Below, piece after piece: positions 15,893-24,633 of a stretch of DNA of 64,000 nucleotides. The DNA is from Flaviflagellibacter sp963786225. GTDB lineage: Bacteria; Pseudomonadota; Alphaproteobacteria; Rhizobiales; Methylopilaceae. The first letter of the stretch is position 1. Each line of letters begins with the position of its first letter. The notes beneath the pieces were generated by a model. It was not told where the DNA came from. It saw only the letters and a program-made list of their open reading frames with translations, and did no database searches. The translations under genes and the position numbers were made by a program. The stretch lies in NCBI GenBank assembly GCA_963786225.1, contig CAWAYQ010000032.1:372001-436000 (forward strand), given 5' to 3'.

Positions 15893-17136
15893 CAGATCAT
15901 CCTCCCTTTCCCGACGAGAAAACGCTCGGTCACGTCCGCAGCCGCAACTCCGCTCTCCCAGGCGCCGTGAACGGTCGAAAAATCATTTTTGGAGCAGGCC
16001 TCTCCCGCAAAGCAGAGCCGTTCGTTCACAGGCTGCGAAAGTACGGACCTTGCATCAGCCTGTCCCGGGAGCGCGTGACTGTACGAGCCGCCGATGCTGG
16101 CTTCCTGCGCCCATTGGGTGACGGCGAGAGGGGTCAGGCCGCGGGCGAAATCCGCGCCGAGCAGATCCTGCAATTGCTCCCTGGCAAAGGAGATCGCCGC
16201 GTCCTTGCCACGCTTTTCCAGTTCGCGCGCCCATGCGCCGGCAAGAAAGCACTCGACGATCGGCCGGCCGAACGGACGCAAATAATAGCTGCCCGTCGCG
16301 GCCATATCGAAACGTCCAAGCAGATGTGACTCCGGCGGCACCGCGTCAGGAGTTGCAATTGAAAAGAATATCTTGTTCGCGAGACCGAGCGGCAATTGCG
16401 ACGCAGCGTGCAGATGGTCGTCAACCGTCGGCGCAAAGCGGATGTCGCCTCTCGTCAGAACTGCGGTGGAAGCCGTTACGATTGCGGCGGATGCGCGTAT
16501 CGTGCCGCGATCCGTATCCAGAACGACTCCATCGGCGAAGGAAACCGCGTTGACCCGGGTGGACAGCGCTAGCGGCAAGGTAGAGCCCAAATCCGCTATG
16601 AACTGCCCGTAGCCGCTCGGAAGCCGCCAGTTCGTCGCTGTGGCTGCGTCCTCGTATGCGGTGAAGTCTGCAGCGGAGAGCTGATCGAGCTCAACGCCGT
16701 TGAGGAAACTGCTGAGTGCATCAGCAAAGGGACGCCAGCGATCACCGGGCGGCATTGCCGCACCTGCGCGGTCGTCCGGAGGCGGGCAGGCGCGCAGTCG
16801 ATCCTTGAAATGCGTGAACGCATCCCACGCTTCGTGCTGACTTTGCGGAGATACGCCGATGTTGCGAAGTTGCCGGGTCCAGGCGCCTTCGCTGCGATCC
16901 ACGGCTTGCCCATTTTTTTCCGCCAGTGCCGCAAGCGGATTGCGATCGGCCGAATGCATCCAGCCGCAACCGAGATCAAGCGGTATCCCGTGGATGACTT
17001 CGGTGTGCGCCCGTCCGCCGAGCCGAGGCAAAGCCTCGATAAGCAGAACCGACCGATTTCTCTCGGTCAGGCGGCGTGCGGCCGCAATTCCGGCCGCGCC
17101 GCTGCCAACGATGGCTACATCCAAGTGTTCGCCCAA
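15892..17136 (-). CDS. Flavin-containing amine oxidase family protein
   Basis: A 414-residue flavoprotein with an N-terminal FAD fold VAIVGSGAAGIAAARRL (residues 7-23), the ALPRLGGRAHTEV motif near 35 that binds FAD ribose and pyrophosphate, and a C-terminal FAD-closing segment CFAGEACSKNDFSTVHGAWESG near 370-395. This matches monoamine oxidase-like FAD enzymes (polyamine, monoamine or L-amino-acid oxidation); the substrate cannot be set from sequence. No secretion signal is evident. The start is TTG with CGGAG eight bases upstream. The antiporter gene begins inside its stop codon. Confidence 0.8.
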   Translation of the reverse strand: MGEHLDVAIVGSGAAGIAAARRLTERNRSVLLIEALPRLGGRAHTEVIHGIPLDLGCGWMHSADRNPLAALAEKNGQAVDRSEGAWTRQLRNIGVSPQSQHEAWDAFTHFKDRLRACPPPDDRAGAAMPPGDRWRPFADALSSFLNGVELDQLSAADFTAYEDAATATNWRLPSGYGQFIADLGSTLPLALSTRVNAVSFADGVVLDTDRGTIRASAAIVTASTAVLTRGDIRFAPTVDDHLHAASQLPLGLANKIFFSIATPDAVPPESHLLGRFDMAATGSYYLRPFGRPIVECFLAGAWARELEKRGKDAAISFAREQLQDLLGADFARGLTPLAVTQWAQEASIGGSYSHALPGQADARSVLSQPVNERLCFAGEACSKNDFSTVHGAWESGVAAADVTERFLVGKGRMI

Positions 17137-17290
17137 GGTCCGCCGCTCCGCCGCGTAATAACCCGCTCTTCGCGATGAAGTTTGCGCCGAAATAGGGCTG
17201 CGCTGCTAAAACGGCACTCCGTTTGTGACCCTCTCCCAGTCTAGACTTCTGATTTCGTCGTGTGCTTGGTTTCCAGTTAAGGAGAAGCTC

Positions 17291-17512
17291 ATGGCCGAAT
17301 ATAAAATGTTTCTCGAGTGCGGATCGGGATTTCGTCCGTTTTCTTGGGGCAGTAGCTGCTTACATAGGAACGACGAAGGTTACCATTCAGACACTCAGGG
17401 CAGCTGGGTAGATATGAGCCTGTCCCAGGAGATCAATCGTCAGCAGATCACCGACGCTTCACCGACGCTCCATTTCTCGATCCATTTCTCGATAAGAGAG
17501 CGGCGGATGTGA
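17291..17512 (+). CDS. Hypothetical small protein
   Basis: A 73-residue reading frame that begins with ATG nine bases after a strong AAGGAGAAG ribosome site. I recognise no domain; the sequence is polar with one Cys pair region (LECGSGF...SSCLH) and no membrane segment. A short direct repeat (CATTTCTCGAT, twice) lies near its end. The good ribosome site argues for translation, but length, composition and lack of relatives known to me leave it doubtful. It may also be a decayed gene start. Confidence 0.35.
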   Translation: MAEYKMFLECGSGFRPFSWGSSCLHRNDEGYHSDTQGSWVDMSLSQEINRQQITDASPTLHFSIHFSIRERRM

Positions 17513-17579
17513 AAGGTTTGTACCCGCGCAACGCACGTAGGCGTGATTTGCGTAACAGGGGCGAGTCGAGCGTCGGCCG

Positions 17580-18278
17580 TCAGTTTCGAAATGTCAGTCC
17601 GGCCTGCTCATAGAGAGCGCGGTGTTCAGGCCGCGACAGATAGGCAAGCACCGCCCGCGCGGCCCCGGCATTGCGGCTCTCTCTCAATACCGCGCCTGAG
17701 AACAGCGTTTCACTGCCGATCTCGTGGGGCAGGGGCCCGACAATATCGACGCCCAGCACGACTGCGAGTTCGCTGAGCTGCTGCAGCGCCCATTCGGTGC
17801 GGCCGTCGGCGACAAGTTCTCCTGTGAAGCCGGATGGAATGACGTGCGACTTGGCAGCGACGGCGTCGGTCAGGCCGAGGCGTTGCAGCACCGAACGGAA
17901 ATGGATGCCGCTGGCGCCGGCTTGCGAAAGCGCGATGGAGCGGCATGCCGACAGCGCTTCGAGAAATTTGTCGAGGGTGGAGATGTCCGGCTTCGGCGCT
18001 CCGACGCGAACTCCAATGCCGACCGCAGTGGAGGCGAGGTCGATCTTCGAGCCTGACACGGCGTTTCCAGCCGTCAGAAGTTCGTCCACGCCGTCCGATG
18101 TAAGGATAACCGCGTCACAGGTCTCTCCGGCTGCAAGGCGGCCGGCGATGACGGTCGTCGGCGCGAAGTCGGCTTCGATCTCGCGGCCGGTCAGGCGCTC
18201 GCATTCGGGGAGGAGCCGCTTGACGACGGCGATGACCGCCAGCGTTGAGAACAGCCGGAGTGGAGCCTGGGATGTCAT
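17580..18278 (-). CDS. ModA-like periplasmic-binding-fold protein without signal peptide
   Basis: A 232-residue protein of the molybdate-binding-like (SBP_bac_11) fold: LRLFSTLAVIAVVKRLLP at the start, DFAPTTVIAGRLAAGE, then DAVILTSDGVDELL, and ASGIHFRSVLQRLG in the hinge region. Unlike ABC-transporter receptors it starts directly with the fold, so it should remain in the cytoplasm. It ends the minus-strand CoA-transferase/TTT operon, 16 bases after the ABM gene. Role unknown; a ligand sensor for the operon substrate is conceivable. A second such protein is at 50228-50953. Confidence 0.75.
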   Translation of the reverse strand: MTSQAPLRLFSTLAVIAVVKRLLPECERLTGREIEADFAPTTVIAGRLAAGETCDAVILTSDGVDELLTAGNAVSGSKIDLASTAVGIGVRVGAPKPDISTLDKFLEALSACRSIALSQAGASGIHFRSVLQRLGLTDAVAAKSHVIPSGFTGELVADGRTEWALQQLSELAVVLGVDIVGPLPHEIGSETLFSGAVLRESRNAGAARAVLAYLSRPEHRALYEQAGLTFRN

Positions 18279-18293
18279 GACGATCAGCCTCGG

Positions 18294-18575
18294 TCAGTCG
18301 AGGTGCTCGACGTGTGGCGGAGCGGCGAAATGCGAACCGACCAGTTCCCGCCAGCGGGTAAAGTCCGCCGAGTTCCGGAACGTGACCGTGTGATCTTCGA
18401 TCGTCTCCCATTCGACGAGGAGATAATAGCAGTTCGGCGTCTCCAGGGATTTCCGGACGTTCATGCTGCGGCAGCCCTTGGCGCGCAGGAAGAGCGGCTT
18501 CGCTTCTTTTGCCCCGGCAAGGAAGGCTGCGTCTTCGCCGGGCTTGATCGTCAGCTTTGCGAGTTCGAGAATCAT
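18294..18575 (-). CDS. Antibiotic-biosynthesis-monooxygenase (ABM) domain protein
   Basis: A 93-residue ferredoxin-like ABM protein: MILELAKLTIKPGEDAAFL at the N-terminus, the central CRSMNVRKSLETPNCYYLLV strand pair and the VEWETIEDHTVTFRNS segment with the HT pair. Small ABM proteins oxidise quinol-like compounds without cofactor or act as stress and accessory factors. Here it sits between the lyase and the ModA-like gene of the catabolic operon. Function in the pathway unknown. Confidence 0.75.
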   Translation of the reverse strand: MILELAKLTIKPGEDAAFLAGAKEAKPLFLRAKGCRSMNVRKSLETPNCYYLLVEWETIEDHTVTFRNSADFTRWRELVGSHFAAPPHVEHLD

Positions 18576-18600
18576 ATGTGCTCCTGTTTCAGGCGGCGCG

Positions 18601-19548
18601 CTACGCGTGGAAGCGCGCGAGGCTGCCGGCCTTCATTAGCTTGCCGGGCAGATCGTGACCAACAACAGTTTCGGCGAAGCGGGCCGTTTCGATCAGCTTG
18701 TCGAGATCGACCCCCGTCTCAATGCCCATTTCCTCGCACAGGAAGACAAGATCTTCCGTGCATATATTGCCGGCGGCGCCGCTGAGTCCGGCGAATGGAC
18801 AGCCGCCCAGCGCACCGATTGCCGCATCGAATTCCGCGACACCGAGCTCAAGCGCGGCGGCCGCATTGGCGATCGCCGTGCCGCGCGTGTCGTGAAGATG
18901 CAAGCGTATCGACAGTCCGGGAAAGCGCTCGCGGATCGAGCCGACCAGCCGCTTGGTCTGCAGCGGATTGCCCCACCCCATCGTGTCGGAGAACGACAGA
19001 TGGCGGATTGTCTCGCCATGATCGGCGACGACTTGAATGGATCTCTCGACCAGCGCGACGACTTTCGGAACGTCGATGTAGCCCTCGTAATTGCAGCCGA
19101 ATGCGGCCGGGATGCGCAGCTCCTCGGTCCGGATGTTTGCTTTTCTGTATTCGGCGATCCATGCGGGGATCGCCGCAAGTGTCTCGTCGATGGTCTTGTT
19201 GGTATTGCGCTTGGAGAATGTGTCGCTCGCGGTCACGAGGATCTTTCCGATCACGGTGACGTTCGGCGTCCCGAGCGCGCGTTGCAGGCCTTTGGCGTTG
19301 AGCCAGAGTGCGTGATATTCGACGCCCGGCTTCGGCGGCAGCCGGCGGAACAACTCCTCGGCATCGGCCATCTGCGGAACTTTCTCCTGGTGTACGAAGG
19401 AGCCGGCCTCGATCTCGCGTAGGCCGGAATCGACCAGGCGCGCAATCAGCTCCAGCTTCTGGTCCGTGCCCAGAATACGCGGCTCGATCTGAAGGCCGTC
19501 TCGCGGCGAGACCTCCATGATGCGAACCGATTTCGGCAGATCTGACAT
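18601..19548 (-). CDS. Hydroxymethylglutaryl-CoA lyase family protein
   Basis: A 315-residue TIM-barrel lyase of the HMGL-like family. The catalytic metal and base residues are seen in VSPRDGLQIE near residue 13, the HxH in IRLHLHDTRGTA near 230, and the catalytic-Cys loop ALGGCPFAGLSGAAGNICTED near 262. It cleaves a 3-hydroxy-3-methyl-acyl-CoA to acetyl-CoA and a keto acid; citramalyl-CoA and related dicarboxyl-CoA esters are substrates of relatives. AGGAG stands six bases before the ATG. With the CoA-transferase and TTT transporter of the same operon it suggests uptake, CoA activation and cleavage of a branched hydroxy-dicarboxylate. Confidence 0.85.
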   Translation of the reverse strand: MSDLPKSVRIMEVSPRDGLQIEPRILGTDQKLELIARLVDSGLREIEAGSFVHQEKVPQMADAEELFRRLPPKPGVEYHALWLNAKGLQRALGTPNVTVIGKILVTASDTFSKRNTNKTIDETLAAIPAWIAEYRKANIRTEELRIPAAFGCNYEGYIDVPKVVALVERSIQVVADHGETIRHLSFSDTMGWGNPLQTKRLVGSIRERFPGLSIRLHLHDTRGTAIANAAAALELGVAEFDAAIGALGGCPFAGLSGAAGNICTEDLVFLCEEMGIETGVDLDKLIETARFAETVVGHDLPGKLMKAGSLARFHA

Positions 19549-19556
19549 GTCGGCTC

Positions 19557-21077
19557 CTAAACGTTAGCGGATTTGGGGCGCGCTGCCGGAGCCGAAGCCC
19601 GCGTTCGCACCAGGCGGATGAGGGAATACAGGCAGATCGCCGCGGCCAGGCCGAGCAGGCATGCCGAGGTCTGTGTCGAGACAAGGCCCGACAGGTCGCC
19701 TTGGCTGACCGCAAGCGAACGCCGCAGATGCGTCTCGGCCATCGGACCAAGAATCATGCCGATGATCACGGGAACGATGGGAAAGCTGTAGCTTCGCATG
19801 ACATAGGCCAGGAGCCCGATTGCGAACATGAGAATGAGGTCGACCGTGGAATTGGAGACGCCCCAGATCGCAGCCAGCGCGAAGCAGATGATGCCGGCAT
19901 AAAGATAAGGCCGAGGGATCAACAGGATTTTGACCCACAGCCGGACCAGCGGGAGATTCAATATCAGCAGAATGCAGTTACCGATCAGCAGCGAGGCGAT
20001 CAACGTCCAGACAAGCGGACCGTGGTTCGTGAACAGCGAAGGGCCGGGCTGGATCCCGTAATTCTGAAAAGCCGAAAGCAGAATGGCGCCGACTGCGGAG
20101 GTGGGGATTCCGAGTGTGAGCAGCGGGACGAGTGTTCCGGCGATGGCGGCGTTGTTGGCTGCCTCCGGACCTGCCACGCCTTCGATTGCTCCGTTGCCGA
20201 ATTCCTCGGCACGTGGCGAGAGCTTCTTCTCAAGCGCATAGGACAGGAAGGTCGGAACCTCGGAGCCGCCCGCGGGCACGGTGCCCAGCGGAAAGCCGAT
20301 CACCGTGCCCCGCAGCCACGGTTTCCAGGAACGGCGCCAATCCTCCCGCGTCATTCTGATCGAGCCGACCCGCGAATTTACGGAGGTGGAACCTTGGACG
20401 TGGCGGCTGACGACGAACAATGTCTCACCGAGTGCGAACATCGAAACCAGGATGATGGTCATGTCGAGGCCGTCGAGCAGCTCGACCACACCGAAGGTCA
20501 GCCGCGGAACGCCGGATTGCTGGTCGATGCCGACGACCGAAAGCGAGAGCCCGAAGAAAAGGGATGCGAGGCCGCGCAGGGGCGATGTGGTGAGTGCTAC
20601 CGCGATCGCCACGAACGACAACACGATCAGCGCGAAATAATCGGGCGAGGTAAAGTAAAATGCCAGTTCGGAAACGGTGGGCGCGAAGAACGCCAGCGCG
20701 AGCGTGCCTATCGTGCCGGCGATAAACGAACCGATTGCCGCCGTCGCGAGGGCCGGCCCGGCCCGCCCGTTGCGGGCCATCTGGTTGCCCTCGAGCGCGG
20801 TCATAATCGAGCCGGCTTCGCCCGGGGTATTCAGAAGGATCGATGTCGTCGATCCGCCATACATCGCGCCGTAATAGATGCCGCAGAACATGATGAACGC
20901 CGCACTCGGATCGAGCGTCGTCGTGACAGGTAGAAGCAGCGCGACCGTCAACGCCGGCCCGATGCCGGGCAGGACGCCGATGGCGGTTCCGAGGAAGCAG
21001 CCCACGAAGGCCCAGCCGAGGCTCTGCAGCTGAAAGGCGCTGGCGAGACCGTCGTAGAGATTGGCGAGGACGCTCAT
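19557..21077 (-). CDS. tctA: Tripartite tricarboxylate transporter large permease TctA
   Basis: A 506-residue membrane protein with about 12 helices. Family motifs are GVLPGIGPALTVALLLP near 34, YGGSTTSILLNTPGE near 75, and GVAGPEAANNAAIAGTLVPL near 320 with the conserved Asn pair. TctA carries out sodium- or proton-driven uptake of organic acids delivered by a periplasmic TctC receptor. I chose ATG 21077, preceded by GAAAGAGACG; a TTG at 21092 overlapping the tctB stop is possible. It belongs to the same TctA subgroup as the protein at 30837-32345. Confidence 0.92.
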   Translation of the reverse strand: MSVLANLYDGLASAFQLQSLGWAFVGCFLGTAIGVLPGIGPALTVALLLPVTTTLDPSAAFIMFCGIYYGAMYGGSTTSILLNTPGEAGSIMTALEGNQMARNGRAGPALATAAIGSFIAGTIGTLALAFFAPTVSELAFYFTSPDYFALIVLSFVAIAVALTTSPLRGLASLFFGLSLSVVGIDQQSGVPRLTFGVVELLDGLDMTIILVSMFALGETLFVVSRHVQGSTSVNSRVGSIRMTREDWRRSWKPWLRGTVIGFPLGTVPAGGSEVPTFLSYALEKKLSPRAEEFGNGAIEGVAGPEAANNAAIAGTLVPLLTLGIPTSAVGAILLSAFQNYGIQPGPSLFTNHGPLVWTLIASLLIGNCILLILNLPLVRLWVKILLIPRPYLYAGIICFALAAIWGVSNSTVDLILMFAIGLLAYVMRSYSFPIVPVIIGMILGPMAETHLRRSLAVSQGDLSGLVSTQTSACLLGLAAAICLYSLIRLVRTRASAPAARPKSANV

Positions 21078-21088
21078 CGTCGTCTCTT

Positions 21089-21577
21089 TCAACCGAGAAA
21101 GGGGAAGGCCGGGCCGAGATTTACGCCGAAGCCGGTCAGCAGGAACCAGATTGCCGCCGAAGTCATGACCGAGACGACCACGTCGAGGATCGGCCGGCCG
21201 GCGCCGAATGCCTTGGTAATGATGAAGAAGACCGCCGCGACGGTGACCGGAAATCCGGCCGCCTCCATGGTCAGGATCGGAACGGCGAGCGCAAAGATTG
21301 TCAGGACCAGAGCCCGGACCGAAACAGGACCGTCGGCGGCGTCCTCGGTACTCTCGGCGGCGAACTCCGCGCCGCTGAGTGCGGCAATCGTCGTAAGTAC
21401 GCCGAGAATGATCAGGACGGCGCCGATGAGGACAACGAAGGTCCCCGCGCTGACGCCGGAATAGCGTCCGCCCTCCTGCAGGCCGATCCCTTCATAGAAC
21501 CAGATCGTCCCGAAAGCGGTCATACCCAGGCCGACCCAGAAGGGTCCGCGCAGGCGCGCGAGGATTTGCCTCGTCAT
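21089..21577 (-). CDS. tctB: Tripartite tricarboxylate transporter small permease TctB
   Basis: A 162-residue membrane protein with four hydrophobic segments, the small and poorly conserved TctB subunit that pairs with TctA. It has the pattern IWFYEGIGLQEGGRYSGV in the first loop, an acidic central linker (AAESTEDAADG) and the closing FLLTGFGVNLGPAFPFLG. GGAGA lies eight bases before its ATG. It sits between tctC and tctA with gaps of 11 to 16 bases, so the three are one transcription unit. Confidence 0.88.
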   Translation of the reverse strand: MTRQILARLRGPFWVGLGMTAFGTIWFYEGIGLQEGGRYSGVSAGTFVVLIGAVLIILGVLTTIAALSGAEFAAESTEDAADGPVSVRALVLTIFALAVPILTMEAAGFPVTVAAVFFIITKAFGAGRPILDVVVSVMTSAAIWFLLTGFGVNLGPAFPFLG

Positions 21578-21592
21578 TGGTCTGTCTCCGGC

Positions 21593-22549
21593 CTATTTGC
21601 CGATGCCGATATCGGCGATGGCCTTCGCCCAGCTCTTCTTCTCGGCGTCGACAAAGGCCTCGAAATCCTTGCCCGCGAGGAAGGCATCATCGAAACCGCG
21701 CTTCTTCAGCGTCTCCTTCCATTCCGGAGACTTGCTCATCTGCACGAGACGGTCGTTCCACATCGCCTTGCCTTTTTCGGACATCCCCGCCGCGCCCATC
21801 AGGCCCCGCCAGTTGGACATCACAACATCGACGCCCTGTTCGCGCAGCGTGGGGATGTCGATTCCTGGGATTCGCTCCTCGCCCGTGACGGCGAGAATCT
21901 TGATGCGGCCGGAATCCGCGAGCGGCTTGAGCTCCGACAGACCGGAGATGGCCGCGACCACCTGGCCGCTGCCGAGCGCCGTCGCGACTTCGGCGCCGCC
22001 GGCGAACGGAAGATAGTTGAGCTCCTTGGCCGAGGTGCCGGTTGTGGCGGCGATCATCGCGAAGGTCGCGTGGTCAATGCCGCCGACGCCGCCGCCGCCA
22101 AGAGGCGTGCCGCCGGGCTTGGTCTTGATGGCGTTGACGAGGTCGGCCACCGACTTGAACGGCGAATTCGCCTGCACCGCGACGGCGTTGAACTCGCGGG
22201 TAAGACGCGCGAGCGGCACGGCATCGTCCAGCGTGACGGGCGACTTGTTTGCGATGATCGCGCTGATCATGATCGAGCCCATGACCATGATGGCGTTGTC
22301 GTCGCTCTTGTTCGCCTTGACGAACTCGGCGAGTGCGATCGTGCCGCCGGCGCCGCCCTTATTGATGAAGAGTGCGCCGTCGTTGAAGATTTTCGCGTCC
22401 TCGAGCACCTGCATGGTCATGCGCGCGGTGGAATCCCAGCCGCCGCCCGGCGTAGCCGGAATCATGACGGTCGCGCGCTCGGCGAACGCCGTCGTCGGGG
22501 CCAGCGCTGCAGCCAGCGCAAGTACGCGGATAAAAGCTCTCTTGGACAT
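21593..22549 (-). CDS. tctC: TctC/Bug family periplasmic substrate-binding protein
   Basis: A 318-residue receptor with a cleavable signal peptide (KRAFIRVLALAAALAPTTAFA, residues 3-23). The ligand-anchoring loop reads VMIPATPGGGWDSTARM, then INKGGAGGTIAL, the form typical of classical tricarboxylate receptors. The mature protein closes around organic acids by a Venus-flytrap movement and feeds TctAB. It heads the TTT trio of this operon. Its nearest relative in the window is 32940-33953; the ligand may be the acid cleaved by the downstream lyase. Confidence 0.9.
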   Translation of the reverse strand: MSKRAFIRVLALAAALAPTTAFAERATVMIPATPGGGWDSTARMTMQVLEDAKIFNDGALFINKGGAGGTIALAEFVKANKSDDNAIMVMGSIMISAIIANKSPVTLDDAVPLARLTREFNAVAVQANSPFKSVADLVNAIKTKPGGTPLGGGGVGGIDHATFAMIAATTGTSAKELNYLPFAGGAEVATALGSGQVVAAISGLSELKPLADSGRIKILAVTGEERIPGIDIPTLREQGVDVVMSNWRGLMGAAGMSEKGKAMWNDRLVQMSKSPEWKETLKKRGFDDAFLAGKDFEAFVDAEKKSWAKAIADIGIGK

Positions 22550-22588
22550 TCCTGTTACTCCCCATTGCGGCCGATCGGCCTTCTTGAT

Positions 22589-23353
22589 TCAAGATTCGAT
22601 GTTTTCCTTCGGTGTGCGCTTGACAGTTTTGGCGCTGCCTGTGTGATCGTCCGCCTTACCCTTCTGCGCCGGCCGCCATCCCAGCGCGGCGCTCACTTCG
22701 GCACCCAATGCCAGCGCGCTGGCCCGGTAGCGATCGAGCGTTTCGCCCTGGAACCGGGTGACCAATCCCGAAAGAACGATGGCGCCGATCACAGTTCCGT
22801 CGAATGTGCGTACGGGAACGGCGATGCCGGCGACATCGGGGTCGCGTTCGCCAAAAGTCGCGCAATAGCCGTCCTGCCGGATTTTCTCGGATGCGGCGTC
22901 TTTGGCGCCTGAGAAGGCACGCAGGACATGGCCGCAGGCGCCCCGATCCATCGGGTAACGCTGCCCCACTTCGGTGTGGTGGCGAAGCTGGCGAGGCGAG
23001 TTGTGCCGGTATGTGCAAACGCGCTCATTGCCGTCCTGGACGTAATAGGAGGCGGTTTCCTGGTTGGCCTCGGCGAAGCGTTTGAGGGCCGGTTCGATGA
23101 TCGTCCCGACATCCTGCTGCGCGCGGTAGCGGTCTCCGAACCGTGCGAGCGCCGCCCCGAGTTCCCAGGACCCATCGTCGAGTCGCCGCAGAAAGCCGTG
23201 TTGCACGAAGGTCCGGGTCAGACGCAAAATAGCCTGCTTGCTGAGGCCCGTCCGATCCGCCAGCTCAATCAGGGTAACGCGCCGCCGGTCGGTCTCGAAT
23301 TGGCCGAGCAGGTCGAGGGCTCGGCTCAGGACTTCGCTCAATTCTTCAGCCAT
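22589..23353 (-). CDS. IclR family transcriptional regulator
   Basis: A 254-residue regulator with an N-terminal winged helix (ALDLLGQFETDRRRVTLIELADRTGLSKQAILRLTRTF from about residue 10, split here for brevity) and a C-terminal IclR effector domain. The latter includes PMDRGACGHVLRAFSG near 155 and GIAVPVRTFDGTVIGAIVLSG near 200. The ATG overlaps the end of the CoA-transferase gene by eight bases, with AAGGA upstream. Being inside the operon, it probably senses the transported acid or its CoA ester and acts at the palindromes at 24591-24633. Confidence 0.87.
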   Translation of the reverse strand: MAEELSEVLSRALDLLGQFETDRRRVTLIELADRTGLSKQAILRLTRTFVQHGFLRRLDDGSWELGAALARFGDRYRAQQDVGTIIEPALKRFAEANQETASYYVQDGNERVCTYRHNSPRQLRHHTEVGQRYPMDRGACGHVLRAFSGAKDAASEKIRQDGYCATFGERDPDVAGIAVPVRTFDGTVIGAIVLSGLVTRFQGETLDRYRASALALGAEVSAALGWRPAQKGKADDHTGSAKTVKRTPKENIES

Positions 23354-24572
23354 CGACTTTGTCCTTGACGGAGGACGCCCCGGCAGCGGCCAGCAGCGCG
23401 TCGATCTCGACTTCGGACACACCGACTTGTCCGAGAATTTCGCGCGTGTCGGCGCCGAGCATCGGAGGCGACTTCGAGGGCCGCGGATCGCCGCTGGCAA
23501 AGCGGAATCCTCCCCGCAGAACGCGAACCGGGCGCTCAGTTCCCGGCATTGCGGGCAGGGTGACGACGAGTTCGCGCTCGACCACCTGGGGGTGGGTGAG
23601 GACCTCCGGGATGCTGAGAACACGGCCGGCGGGAACGCCGGCTTGGTTTAGCCTGGCTTCCCAAGTTGCGGCGTCGGCCGTGGTGAGGCTCACTTCGATG
23701 GCCTCGCGAAGCTCCACCCTGTTTTGTTTGCGCCTTTCGCGGTCCGAGAAACGCGGATCGTCAATGAGCTCCTTGCGCCCGATCAGACGGCAGAGGGCTT
23801 CGTACTGGGACGACTCGTTCGCGGCGATGTTGATGATGCCGTCCCCGGTCGCGAACGATCCCGACGGTGATGCCGTCATATTGTCGTTACCCATCGGCCG
23901 CGGCGACTGGTCGGCCGACAGGTAGTTCGAAACCGCCCATCCGAGCGCCACGATCGTCGCCTCCAGCATGGATACGTCGATCATTTCACCCTCGCCGGTG
24001 CGCGCCTTGCGAACCAGTGCGGCCGATATGGCCATTGCGGCGGTCAGGCCGCCGATCGTATCGGCGACAGGAAAGCCGGCGCGCAGCGGTGCGGTGTCCG
24101 GGCTGCCGGTGACGCTCATCACGCCGGAAAGACCCTGGACGATCTGATCGTAAGCGGGGTTATCGCGCAGCGGGCCGCTGTTTCCGAAGCCGGAGATCGC
24201 GCAATAGATGATACCGGGATTGGCGGCTTTGAGTTCCGTCCATCCAAGCCCCAGCCGGTCCATGACGCCCGGCCGGAAATTCTCGATCACCACATCGGCC
24301 GTCGCGACCATTTTGAGAAACGCCGCGCGTGCCGCCGGCTGCTTGAGGTTCAGGCAGACGGATTTTTTGTTCGCGTTCTGGGCGAGAAAAGATGCTCCAA
24401 GCTTGCGCGCGTTCAGCGCGGGATCGGCCCCAAGTTTCCGGGCGAGGTCGCCGGTATGGGGCATCTCGACCTTGATGACCTCGGCGCCCATCAGCGCGAG
24501 CTGGTACCCGCAAAAGGGGCCGGACAGAACGTTGCTGAGATCAACGATCCGTATTCCGTTGAGAGGAAGCAC
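23346..24572 (-). CDS. Class III CoA-transferase (CaiB/BaiF family)
   Basis: A 408-residue enzyme that moves CoA between carboxylic acids through an aspartyl-CoA intermediate. The N-terminal IRIVDLSNVLSGPFCGYQLA, VIKVEMPHTGD and NANKKSVCLNLK segments and the VVIENFRPGVMDRLGLGW block are hallmark sequences. The catalytic Asp lies in the following AYDQIVQGLSGVMSVTG region near residue 165. The start is GTG. It opens the catabolic operon and likely activates the acid brought in by TctABC for the HMGL-type lyase. Confidence 0.88.
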   Translation of the reverse strand: MLPLNGIRIVDLSNVLSGPFCGYQLALMGAEVIKVEMPHTGDLARKLGADPALNARKLGASFLAQNANKKSVCLNLKQPAARAAFLKMVATADVVIENFRPGVMDRLGLGWTELKAANPGIIYCAISGFGNSGPLRDNPAYDQIVQGLSGVMSVTGSPDTAPLRAGFPVADTIGGLTAAMAISAALVRKARTGEGEMIDVSMLEATIVALGWAVSNYLSADQSPRPMGNDNMTASPSGSFATGDGIINIAANESSQYEALCRLIGRKELIDDPRFSDRERRKQNRVELREAIEVSLTTADAATWEARLNQAGVPAGRVLSIPEVLTHPQVVERELVVTLPAMPGTERPVRVLRGGFRFASGDPRPSKSPPMLGADTREILGQVGVSEVEIDALLAAAGASSVKDKVDG

Positions 24573-24590
24573 TGATTATTCCCGCCCGCC

Positions 24591-24633
24591 GTTCCGAAAT
24601 TCGGAACATATGATTGTTAATCGGAATATTCCG
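24591..24633 (-). promoter_or_regulatory. Palindromic operators before the CoA-transferase operon (IclR-type)
   Basis: A perfect 17-base palindrome GTTCCGAAATTCGGAAC (24591-24607) lies 19 bases upstream of the operon start, and a second 12-base palindrome CGGAATATTCCG (24622-24633) follows 14 bases away. Both share CGGAA/TTCCG half-sites. IclR-family proteins bind such palindromes near the promoters they control, so these are likely targets of the IclR protein encoded in the operon. Confidence 0.6.
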
